Source of the DNA: Streptomyces viridochromogenes
Lineage (GTDB): Bacteria; Actinomycetota; Actinomycetes; Streptomycetales; Streptomycetaceae
Direction: 5' to 3'
Assembly (NCBI RefSeq): GCF_001270495.1
Contig: NZ_LGUR01000106.1
Span: 1 to 64,000, forward strand
DNA length: 64,000 nucleotides
Below the pieces are notes generated by a model. The model worked only from the letters and a program-made list of their open reading frames with translations, was not told the DNA's origin and ran no database searches. The position numbers and the translations under genes were made by a program. Below, piece after piece: positions 8,853-15,960 of this stretch; position 1 is the first letter of the stretch, and each line of letters starts with the position of its first letter.

Positions 8853-9211
8853 TGATTCAGATCGGGCCGATCAGGCAAAGCGAAACGAAGTGCTCTTCCG
8901 TGTGAGGACGCAAGCGTGAAAGGACGGCGGTCAGCCGGAGCGGAACAGCCGGATCAGCTACATCAGCGGCGGGAAGAGCGAGTGGTACTGCACGGTCGAC
9001 TTCGATCCATGACAGCCCCACCTCCTCCGGCCGGTCCCTCGTAAGGGACGTTCCATACCCCGTCAGGGGTTCCCCGTAGGGGAGTCCATCAGGCGTCGGG
9101 ACTCGATCGCGACGCTTCTGCGTGCTGCCCCGAACACCGGGCAAGAGTATCAGCCGACTGAAGTGTCAAGGCGCTGCTTTGCCGGGTACTGACGAGTTCT
9201 ATGCTCGCCGC
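8853..9211. other. non-coding stretch between corA leader and the 9212 gene
   Basis: No credible gene. It must hold the corA promoter and the start of the corA leader, including a GATCG/CGATC small hairpin, and on the plus strand the promoter of the 9212 gene. A 95-codon minus-strand frame lacks a ribosome-binding site and looks non-coding. Confidence 0.5.
9179..9205 (+). promoter_or_regulatory. candidate leaderless promoter
   Basis: TTGCCG (9179-9184), a 15-bp spacer and TATGCT (9200-9205) end 6 nt before ATG 9212. No Shine-Dalgarno sequence is visible, so a leaderless transcript is likely. The spacer is short. Confidence 0.4.
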
Positions 9212-9796
9212 ATGGCTGATGTTCTTCCTCTGGTCGAGGCCCGGTTGCGCACCGCGCTGGGCGAACCGGACGCGCGCGCGGCGGTCACCTTCCTCGGTAC
9301 GGACCGCATCGAGGTGCTCCGTTTCCAGGAGGGCGACCTCGTCCGCTACGCCACGCTCGGCATGTCCGCGCAGCCCATGAGCGACCCCACCGCGATGGTC
9401 GCCGACCCGGTCAAGGGGCCCCGCGCCGAGCTGATCCTCTCCGTACGGGCCGGGCTCGCCGACACCGACAAGGCGCTCCGCCCGCTCGCCGTGCTCGCCG
9501 CGTCTCCGCAGGTGGAAGGTGTGATCATCGCCCCCGGCGCCTCCCTGGACGTCGGTGAGCCGCTGTGGCCCGGCGCCCCGTTCACATCCGTCCTGGTCGC
9601 CGAGCCGGGCGGCCTGGTCGAGGACCTGGAACTCGACGAACCGGCCGACCCCGTGCACTTCCTGCCGCTGCTCCCCATGACGCCGAACGAGGCCGCCTGG
9701 AAGCGTGTGCACGGCGCCCAGGCCCTCCAGGAGCGCTGGCTGACGAGCGGGACGGACCTCCGGGATCCCGCCCGTAAGTCCGTCCCGCTGGAGTGA
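9212..9796 (+). CDS. suppressor-of-fused (SUFU)-like domain protein
   Basis: 194 aa, soluble. The region LVEARLRTALGEPDARAAVTFLGTDRIEVLRF and the motif RAELILSVRAG followed by FLPLLPMTPNEAAW resembles bacterial SUFU-domain proteins, many of which are immunity or housekeeping proteins of unknown role. ATG 9212 is chosen over an upstream frame extension because the TATGCT hexamer precedes it at leaderless distance. It converges with the MFS gene that follows. Confidence 0.75.
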   Translation: MADVLPLVEARLRTALGEPDARAAVTFLGTDRIEVLRFQEGDLVRYATLGMSAQPMSDPTAMVADPVKGPRAELILSVRAGLADTDKALRPLAVLAASPQVEGVIIAPGASLDVGEPLWPGAPFTSVLVAEPGGLVEDLELDEPADPVHFLPLLPMTPNEAAWKRVHGAQALQERWLTSGTDLRDPARKSVPLE

Positions 9797-9826
9797 GGAA
9801 CCTCACCAACCGGTGGCTGAAAACCG

Positions 9827-11053
9827 TCAGTTGGCGAACACGGTGACGCTGTCCTCGGTCGCGTGCCGCGTCTCCAGCTCCTCCGCCTCGTGGGTGAGCG
9901 CCCCGCGTCGTACGACGGCCACGAGCGCGCCCGCGACAGCCGTGACGGCCGCCACCACGAACGGGACGCGGAGGCTGCCGGTCCACTCCTCGATCCTCGG
10001 CGCGAAGTAGGGCGCGGCCGCCGCCGCGAACCAGCGCACGAAGTTGTAGCCCGCGCTCGCCACCGGGCGCGGCGCGTCCGAGACGCCGAGGGCCAGCTCC
10101 GTGTAGACGGTGTTGTTCACGCCGATGAACGCGCCGGACAGGATCGTGCAGACGACGGCGGTGGTGTGGTCGCCGTAGCCGAGGACCAGCACGTCCACGG
10201 CGAGTAGCAGCAGCGAGCCGCCCAGCACCTTCAGCGAACCGAACCGCTTCTGCAGGCGCGGCGCCACGATCACCGAGAACACGGCGAGCAGGACACCCCA
10301 GGCGAAGAACACCGCACCCGACCGGTACGGGCTCATGTTCAGCACGAACGGGGTGAAGGCCAGCACGGTGAAGAACGTGTAGTTGTAGAAGAACGCCGAG
10401 GCCGCCGCGGACGCGAGGCCGCCGTGGCCGAGGGCCCTGAGCGGGTCCAGCAGCGAGGTCTTGCGGGCCGGCTTCGGCTGTTCCTTCAGGAACACCGCGA
10501 TGCACAGGAAGCCGACCGCCATCAGAAAGGCCGTACCGAAGAACGGGTAGCGCCAGCTGGCGTCCCCGAGCAGCGCGCCCAGCAGCGGCCCGCAGGCCAT
10601 GCCGAGGCCGAGGGCGGACTCGTACAGCAGGATCGCCGCGGCGCTGCCTCCCGCTGCCGCGCCGACGATGACCGCGAGGGCCGTGGAGACGAAGAGCGCG
10701 TTGCCGAGCCCCCAGCCCGCCCGGAAGCCGACCAGTTCGCCGACCGAACCGGACGTGCCCGCGAGCCCGGCGAAGACGACCACGAACGCGAGGCCGAGCA
10801 GCAGGGTCCTGCGGCCGCCGATCCGGCTGGAGACGAAGCCGGTGACCAGCATCGCCACGGCGGTGATGAGGAAGTACGAGGTGAAGAGCAGGGAGACCTG
10901 GCCGGCCGTGGCGTGCAGGCCGCCGGCGATGGACGGCAGGATCGGGTCGACGAGTCCGATGCCCATGAAGGCGACGACGGACGCGCCGGCCGTCGCCCAC
11001 ACGGCCTTCGGCTGCCGCAGGATGCTGCCCGCTCCCGCGTCGAAGGGGTCCAT
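9827..11053 (-). CDS. major facilitator superfamily transporter
   Basis: 408 aa with about 12 hydrophobic segments. The N-terminal half contains the drug/H+ antiporter-like pattern GIGLVDPILPSIAGGL and the loop 2-3 motif (GFVSSRIGGRRTLL); the C-terminal half holds NNTVYTEL. The family exports drugs or metabolites by proton antiport across the cytoplasmic membrane. The substrate is unknown. Its promoter carries an inverted repeat, but no regulator gene lies next to it. Confidence 0.85.
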   Translation of the reverse strand: MDPFDAGAGSILRQPKAVWATAGASVVAFMGIGLVDPILPSIAGGLHATAGQVSLLFTSYFLITAVAMLVTGFVSSRIGGRRTLLLGLAFVVVFAGLAGTSGSVGELVGFRAGWGLGNALFVSTALAVIVGAAAGGSAAAILLYESALGLGMACGPLLGALLGDASWRYPFFGTAFLMAVGFLCIAVFLKEQPKPARKTSLLDPLRALGHGGLASAAASAFFYNYTFFTVLAFTPFVLNMSPYRSGAVFFAWGVLLAVFSVIVAPRLQKRFGSLKVLGGSLLLLAVDVLVLGYGDHTTAVVCTILSGAFIGVNNTVYTELALGVSDAPRPVASAGYNFVRWFAAAAAPYFAPRIEEWTGSLRVPFVVAAVTAVAGALVAVVRRGALTHEAEELETRHATEDSVTVFAN

Positions 11054-11094
11054 GACGTTTCTCCAATCCGCACCGAGGTAGCTGGCGGCTACGC

Positions 11095-11124
11095 ATAGTA
11101 TGTTAGCTAGGCTAATTAATGCAA
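11095..11124 (-). promoter_or_regulatory. MFS gene promoter with operator-like repeat in the spacer
   Basis: On the minus strand TTGCAT (11124-11119), an 18-bp spacer and TACTAT (11100-11095). The spacer contains the inverted repeat TTAGC-TAG-GCTAA (11103-11115), where a bound repressor would block polymerase. A second inverted repeat GTAGC-N5-GCTAC lies downstream at 11078-11092. The region is AT-rich compared with its surroundings. Confidence 0.6.
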
Positions 11125-11214
11125 GCTACATCTATATCGGCCAGGTGGACCGGTTCCGTCCGGACGGGTGATCGTCCTTGACGTGACGCACAAGGGGTAG
11201 GACCGTGGGGGCCT

Positions 11215-11856
11215 ATGAGGGGCGAACCCAGTTGCCCGAAGTGTGGTGGCCGGGTCAGGGCTCCCGGACTTTTCGCCGACGCCTGGCAGTGCGATGTGCA
11301 CGGCACCGTGCATCCGGTGCAGCCCGTGATCCCGCCCAGCGTCGAGGCCCTCGGTGTGGTCGTGCATCGCACACAGGTGCCGGTGTGGATGCCGTGGCCG
11401 CTGCCGATCGGCTGGCTGTTCACGGGTGTCGCGAGTGCGGGCGACGACCGCAGCGGAGGCCGTGCGACGGCTGTGGCCTGCTCCGGACCTGGCCCGCTCG
11501 GCGGTATGGGCGAGATGATCCTCGTCGCCGAGGAGCTCGGCGTCGGGCTCGGTGCGCGCTACGCCGGCATCGACGGCCCGGATCCGGGGTCGTACATGAA
11601 CGTCGAGAAGCCACCCCAGGCCAAGGTTCTCGCCGCCGGGCGGCCGACGCCGCTGTGGCATGTGTCGGGTACGCCCGACGACCGTGCCGTGTTCGCGGGA
11701 GAGGCGCTCGGGGTGTGGCTGTGGGCGGTCGTGTGGCCCGAGCAGTCGGGGTTGCTGATGTACGACGAGCTGGTGCTGACGGATCTGCGGGATGCGGGGG
11801 CCGAGGTGGAGTTGGTGCCCTGCGGAGCGTTGTCGCCGCGCTTGCTCGGGCCGTAG
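11215..11856 (+). CDS. conserved zinc-ribbon protein (DUF6758-like)
   Basis: 213 aa. The N-terminus carries CPKCGG followed by C..H (WQCDVHGTVHPVQP), a probable zinc ribbon. The rest is a soluble alpha/beta region with a conserved Gly-rich segment (GPGPLGGMGEMILVAEELGVGLGARYAG). I recall this as a conserved actinobacterial family of unknown function (DUF6758). The ATG follows a GGGGG stretch about 5 nt upstream. Confidence 0.75.
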   Translation: MRGEPSCPKCGGRVRAPGLFADAWQCDVHGTVHPVQPVIPPSVEALGVVVHRTQVPVWMPWPLPIGWLFTGVASAGDDRSGGRATAVACSGPGPLGGMGEMILVAEELGVGLGARYAGIDGPDPGSYMNVEKPPQAKVLAAGRPTPLWHVSGTPDDRAVFAGEALGVWLWAVVWPEQSGLLMYDELVLTDLRDAGAEVELVPCGALSPRLLGP

Positions 11857-12045
11857 CGCCTACGGGGGTGGGGGGTTCGGTTCGGGGGCGGCTGCGGGTG
11901 GTTGTGGGTTGCTCGCGCAGTTCCCCGCGCCCCTGGGGGCGTGTGTGTAAGGGGCGTATGGCTGTGCGGGTGTGACAGGGGTCGTTGAAAATGCGGTTAT
12001 CCTTGAGCGTCCCCTGCTTGCCGTCCCCTGACTGGAGTCCGTGTC

Positions 12046-12903
12046 GTGCGTATCGATCTGCACACCCACTCCACCGCTTCCGACGGTACGGACACGCCGG
12101 CCGAGCTGGTGCGTCATGCTGCCGCGGCCGGGCTGGACGTCGTGGCGCTCACCGATCACGACACCACCCGTGGGTACGCCGAGGCGATCGCCTCGTTGCC
12201 TCAGGGGCTCACCCTGGTCACCGGTGCCGAGCTGTCCTGTCGTATCGACGGGATCAGCATGCACATGCTGGCCTATCTCTTCGACCCCGAGGAGCCGGCG
12301 CTGCTCGCCGAGCGGGAGCTGGTGCGGGACGATCGGGTGCCCCGGGCCCAGGGCATGGTCGCCAAGCTGAACGAGCTGGGCGTGCCCGTCACCTGGGAGC
12401 AGGTGCTGCGGATCGCCGGTGATGGTTCGGTCGGCCGGCCGCATGTCGCCTCCGCGCTGGTCGAGCTCGGTGTTGTACCGACCGTGGGGGACGCCTTCAC
12501 CGAGGACTGGCTGGCCGACGGCGGGCGGGCTTTCGTGGAGAAGCACGAGACCGATCCGTTCGAGGCGATCCGGCTGGTCAAGGCGGCGGGCGGGGTGACG
12601 GTGTTCGCGCATCCCGCCGCGAGCAAGCGGGGCCGTACGGTGCCGGAGTCCGCGATCGCGGAGATGGCCGCGGCCGGGCTCGACGGCGTCGAGGTCGACC
12701 ACATGGACCACGACCCCGACGTACGTGCGCGGCTGCGCGGGCTCGCCAAGGAACTCGGGCTGCTCGCGACCGGGTCCAGCGACTACCACGGCAGCCGCAA
12801 GACGTGCGTGCTCGGCGAGTACACGACGGACCCCGAGGTGTACGGCGAGATCACGCGACGGGCGACCGGAGCGTTTCCCGTCCCGGGGGCCGGCGGAGTC
12901 TGA
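12046..12903 (+). CDS. PHP-domain metal-dependent phosphoesterase
   Basis: 285 aa. The N-terminal metal motif DLHTHST (H6, H8) and TDHDTT, a central GAELSC, GRPHVA, and the C-terminal FAHP and SSDYHG motifs give the full metal-ligand set of the PHP superfamily. Family members include RNase AM / 3',5'-nucleotide bisphosphate phosphatase (YciV/TrpH). Inference: cytoplasmic nucleotide or RNA 5' end phosphoesterase. The GTG start has GGAG at about 10 nt. It lies upstream of marC in the same direction. Confidence 0.88.
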   Translation: MRIDLHTHSTASDGTDTPAELVRHAAAAGLDVVALTDHDTTRGYAEAIASLPQGLTLVTGAELSCRIDGISMHMLAYLFDPEEPALLAERELVRDDRVPRAQGMVAKLNELGVPVTWEQVLRIAGDGSVGRPHVASALVELGVVPTVGDAFTEDWLADGGRAFVEKHETDPFEAIRLVKAAGGVTVFAHPAASKRGRTVPESAIAEMAAAGLDGVEVDHMDHDPDVRARLRGLAKELGLLATGSSDYHGSRKTCVLGEYTTDPEVYGEITRRATGAFPVPGAGGV

Positions 12904-13020
12904 GGTCTCTCACCCACAGGTCCCTTTCCTCTCACCCGGCGCTGCAGGCTGTGGCCACCCGTTCCGCCATGCGGAACGACTGCCCACAGCGGTGGCCCCC
13001 TGCACAAGGCTCTCTCACCC

Positions 13021-13626
13021 ATGTTCGACCTCGCCGTCTTCGGCTCCCTCTTCCTGACCCTCTTCGTCATCATGGATCCCCCCGGGATCACCCCGATCTT
13101 CCTCGCGCTCACCGCCGGCCGACCGGCCAAGGTGCAGAAGCGGATGGCCTTCCAGGCCGTCTGTGTGGCGGGCGGGGTGATCACGGTCTTCGGGCTCCTC
13201 GGCCACCAGATCCTCAACTACCTGCATGTCTCCGTCCCCGCGCTGATGATCGCGGGCGGGCTGCTGCTCCTGCTGATCGCGCTCGACCTGCTCACCGGCA
13301 AGACGGACGAGCCCAAGCAGACCAAGGACGTCAACGTCGCCCTCGTCCCGCTGGGCATGCCGCTGCTGGCCGGGCCGGGTGCGATCGTGTCGGTCATCCT
13401 CGCCGTGCAGAAGGCGGACGGCATCGGCATGCAGGTGTCGGTGTGGACGGCGATCCTCGCCATCCATGTCGTGCTGTGGCTCGTGATGCGGTACTCGCTG
13501 CTGATCATCCGAGTCATCAAGGACGGCGGCGTGGTCCTGGTGACGCGGCTCGCGGGCATGATGCTGTCGGCGATCGCGGTGCAGCAGATCATCAACGGCG
13601 TCACGCAGGTGATCCGGGGCGGCTGA
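13021..13626 (+). CDS. MarC family integral membrane protein
   Basis: 201 aa with about six transmembrane helices. Typical MarC/UPF0056 features are visible: FVIMDPPGITPIFLALT near the N-terminus and VPLGMPLLAGPGAI in the middle, which form the two pseudo-symmetric halves. The function of MarC proteins is not established; the old link to multiple antibiotic resistance was withdrawn. It ends at a strong bidirectional hairpin. Confidence 0.9.
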   Translation: MFDLAVFGSLFLTLFVIMDPPGITPIFLALTAGRPAKVQKRMAFQAVCVAGGVITVFGLLGHQILNYLHVSVPALMIAGGLLLLLIALDLLTGKTDEPKQTKDVNVALVPLGMPLLAGPGAIVSVILAVQKADGIGMQVSVWTAILAIHVVLWLVMRYSLLIIRVIKDGGVVLVTRLAGMMLSAIAVQQIINGVTQVIRGG

Positions 13627-13640
13627 GCCCGACGTATGCG

Positions 13641-13680
13641 CGAAGCCCCCGTACGGCATGGGTGCCGTACGGGGGCTTCG
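13641..13680. terminator. strong bidirectional terminator
   Basis: Perfect 18-bp stem (13641-13658 with 13663-13680) and loop TGGG, between the converging marC and the 50-aa gene. Confidence 0.88.
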
Positions 13681-13705
13681 AAGCTTCTGCGGTGATCCGC
13701 GTCTG

Positions 13706-13858
13706 TTATGAGGCCGTGGTCTCGGCCGGTCGGATCCACAGCCGCTGCCCGATCGCGGCGGCCTGCTGAACGATCCGGTTGACGGAGGCGGCGTCCACGA
13801 CGGTGCTGTCCACGGGGGTCCCGTCGAACTCGTCGAGTCGCATGATTTCGAAGCGCAT
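13706..13858 (-). CDS. small conserved 50-aa protein, unknown function
   Basis: The peptide begins MRFEIMRLDEFDGTPVDSTV and ends with RLWIRPAETTAS. The ATG is preceded by GAAGGGAG at ideal distance. The frame sits neatly between its own upstream AT-rich promoter region and the terminator at 13641-13680, so it is a real gene although short. It is acidic at the N-terminal half and amphipathic in the middle (VNRIVQQAAAIGQRL), with no Cys and no signal peptide. Similar short proteins occur in other Streptomyces by my recollection. A precursor peptide (RiPP-like) is possible, but no modifying enzyme is adjacent. Confidence 0.7.
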   Translation of the reverse strand: MRFEIMRLDEFDGTPVDSTVVDAASVNRIVQQAAAIGQRLWIRPAETTAS

Positions 13859-14027
13859 GGCTTCTCCCTTCGTCTGGTCATCCTCCTGAGGAGAACTACT
13901 GGGTTACACACGTATGCAACGAGCTTCGTGTTACAAACATTCCCTACGCTAAAGAAATTTTTCGAACGACTAACTACTCACTGGTAAGCGGTCGCTGAGG
14001 GATCAAGAGGAGACTGACCGGGACCGG

Positions 14028-14057
14028 TTGTGTTCGCAGCGTGACCGCCGGGACAAT
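14028..14057 (+). promoter_or_regulatory. candidate leaderless promoter of the NYN gene
   Basis: TTGTGT (14028-14033), an 18-bp spacer and GACAAT (14052-14057), ending 7 nt before ATG 14065. No clear Shine-Dalgarno sequence is present. Confidence 0.4.
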
Positions 14058-14064
14058 AGAGACG

Positions 14065-14958
14065 ATGAACGACGACCTCGCGGCACTCGCCGCCCGCATC
14101 GACCGCACCAACGAGCTGCTGCAACGCATGCTCGCCGAGGTGGCGAAGACGCCCTCCACCCATGCGATCTTCGTCGACGCGGGCTATCTCTACGCGGCCG
14201 CGGGGCGGCTGGTCGCCGGGACGGAGGACCGCCGGGCCTTCGATCTGGACGCCGAGGGGCTGATCGAGGCACTCATCGACCGGGCCCGCACGATCTTCGC
14301 GGACAGCCGGCTGCTGCGCGTCTACTGGTACGACGGCGCGCGGCGCCGCATCCACACGGCGGAACAGCAGTCGATAGCCGAGCTTCCCGACGTGAAGGTG
14401 CGGCTGGGGAACCTCAACGCCAACAACCAGCAAAAGGGCGTCGACTCACTGATCCGGACCGATCTGGAGTCGCTGGCCAGACACCGCGCCATCAGCGACG
14501 CGGCGCTGCTCGGCGGCGACGAGGACCTGGTCTCGGCGGTCGAGGCGGCGCAGGGGTACGGGGCGCGGGTGCACCTGTGGGGCATCGAGGCACCGGAAGG
14601 CCGCAACCAGGCCGAACCGCTGCTCTGGGAGGTCGACAGCCAGCGCACCCTCGACCTCGACTTCTTCAAGCCGTACGTCTCCCGGCGCACGGCCGCCGCA
14701 TACGAGGCGGCGGGGTCCCGGCCGACCCGGGAGGACGTCCGGTTCGTCGGCGCGCAGATCGCGGCGAAGTGGCTCGCGGCGCGCGGGCGGGAGTCGCTCG
14801 TGGAGCTGCTGCCCGGGCATCCGTATCTGCCCGGGTCAGTCGACCAGGACCTGCTGGTGGAGGCGGAGGGACTGCTGCAGTACTCCCTGCGCGGGCAGGC
14901 GGACCTGCGGCGGGCGCTGCGGGACGGGTTCTGGGAGCATCTGCAGACGCAGTACTAG
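14065..14958 (+). CDS. NYN-domain (PIN-like) putative ribonuclease
   Basis: 297 aa. After an N-terminal helix (LAARIDRTNELLQRMLAEV), the NYN core shows HAIFVDAGYLYAAAG, the RVYWYDGA strand, KGVDSLIRTDLESLA and LLGGDEDLVSAVEAAQ, which supply the conserved acidic residues of the PIN-like nuclease fold. A C-terminal helical OST-HTH-like region follows. Family members are RNA nucleases or RNA-processing factors. A GTG at 14041 would add eight residues, but the promoter hexamer favours ATG 14065. It ends with a 4-bp overlap with the convergent hydrolase gene. Confidence 0.85.
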   Translation: MNDDLAALAARIDRTNELLQRMLAEVAKTPSTHAIFVDAGYLYAAAGRLVAGTEDRRAFDLDAEGLIEALIDRARTIFADSRLLRVYWYDGARRRIHTAEQQSIAELPDVKVRLGNLNANNQQKGVDSLIRTDLESLARHRAISDAALLGGDEDLVSAVEAAQGYGARVHLWGIEAPEGRNQAEPLLWEVDSQRTLDLDFFKPYVSRRTAAAYEAAGSRPTREDVRFVGAQIAAKWLAARGRESLVELLPGHPYLPGSVDQDLLVEAEGLLQYSLRGQADLRRALRDGFWEHLQTQY

Positions 14959-15857
14959 GCCTCCGCCGGGCGGGAGGCCGCGCTGTCGACGGTGTCCCAG
15001 AAGTCGGCGACGGCCTCGGCCGTGCGCAGTGGCTGGTCGGCGTTGGGGGAGTGCTCGGCGCCGGGAATGACCGTGCGGCGGGCGTTCAGCCGGGCGGCCA
15101 TGTCGTCGAGGACCGGGACCGGCCAGGTGTCGTCGCTGGCGCCCGACAGGACGTGGAAGGGGAGCGGCAGGGCCGCGAGTTCGTCGACGCGGTCCGGCTC
15201 CGTGCACAACTGGCGCCCTGTGGCGAGGAGTTGAGCGGGCTTCGTGCCCAGCCAGCGGCGGCGCAGCAGGTCCTCGCCGCCGATCCCGCGGGCCGGACCG
15301 CCGACCTCCTCGGGCGGCCCCATCGCGCGGATCGCCTCCCACGTCTCGGCCATGGTCATCACCGCGAGCGCGTCCCGCAGGAGCTTCACGCGCTGCTGCT
15401 GGGAGTCGGAGATCTGCGCGGGGCCCGACGCCATGAGGGTGAGCGAGCGGAACGGCGCGTGGTCGAGCAGAACGGCGGCCCGGGCGATCTGGCCGCCCAG
15501 GGAGTGACCGAAGAGGTGGAGGGGCCCGTCGAGGTTGCCGAGGGCTGCCGCCTGGGTGAGTACGTCCCTGGCCAACTCGCCCCGCGCGTACGCCGATTCG
15601 TCGTGCTCCGGCCCGTCCGACTCGTGCTGCCCCCGCCCGTCCACGGCGACCGTACGGTAGCCGCGCGCCGCCAGCGGCTCGTGCATCAGCGTGAAGTCCT
15701 CCTTGCTGCCGGTGAACCCGGGGAGCAGCAGGGCGACACCTCGCTGCTCGACCCCGGGGGCGGCGGGGGAGTCGACGACGGCGAACGTGCCGCGGGAGGT
15801 GTGGAGGGGGTAGGCGCGGGCGTTCGGGGGCGGCGTGAAGACGGGTTCGGTGGTCAC
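14955..15857 (-). CDS. alpha/beta hydrolase
   Basis: 300 aa. Alpha/beta hydrolase fold with oxyanion region LLPGFTGSKED, nucleophile elbow GHSLGG, an acid region LSGASDDTWPVP and the catalytic His in PGAEHSPN. No signal peptide is visible, so it is probably cytoplasmic. The substrate cannot be told from sequence. It converges with the NYN gene and shares the strand of the DEAD-box helicase gene upstream, separated by the 15913 terminator. Confidence 0.85.
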   Translation of the reverse strand: MTTEPVFTPPPNARAYPLHTSRGTFAVVDSPAAPGVEQRGVALLLPGFTGSKEDFTLMHEPLAARGYRTVAVDGRGQHESDGPEHDESAYARGELARDVLTQAAALGNLDGPLHLFGHSLGGQIARAAVLLDHAPFRSLTLMASGPAQISDSQQQRVKLLRDALAVMTMAETWEAIRAMGPPEEVGGPARGIGGEDLLRRRWLGTKPAQLLATGRQLCTEPDRVDELAALPLPFHVLSGASDDTWPVPVLDDMAARLNARRTVIPGAEHSPNADQPLRTAEAVADFWDTVDSAASRPAEA

Positions 15858-15912
15858 GGGGGGAGGGTAGCCGCTGCACCGCCAGACCCCCAGCCGCAGG
15901 CCCCGGGAACGC

Positions 15913-15951
15913 CGACGGCCCGGCCCCGCGCTGGGCGGGACCGGGCCGTCG
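15913..15951 (-). terminator. terminator after the DEAD-box helicase gene
   Basis: 11-bp outer stem (CGACGGCCCGG / CCGGGCCGTCG) and an inner CCCGC/GCGGG stem, 9 bp beyond the helicase stop codon. Confidence 0.8.
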
Positions 15952-15960
15952 GACGGGAGA

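Noticed and set aside
8934..9012. Plus-strand frame coding a plausible peptide end (SYISGGKSEWYCTVDFDP)
   Set aside because: It has no start codon of any kind between the upstream TGA and the peptide, so at most it is a gene remnant; too short to identify.
8857..9144. 95-codon minus-strand ORF upstream of corA
   Set aside because: No ribosome-binding site and Pro/Arg/Leu-rich content typical of chance frames; the region fits promoter and leader sequence better.
11101..11123. DtxR/IdeR-type iron box upstream of the MFS gene
   Set aside because: Only about 11 of 19 bases agree with the iron-box consensus; the short inverted repeat is better described on its own.
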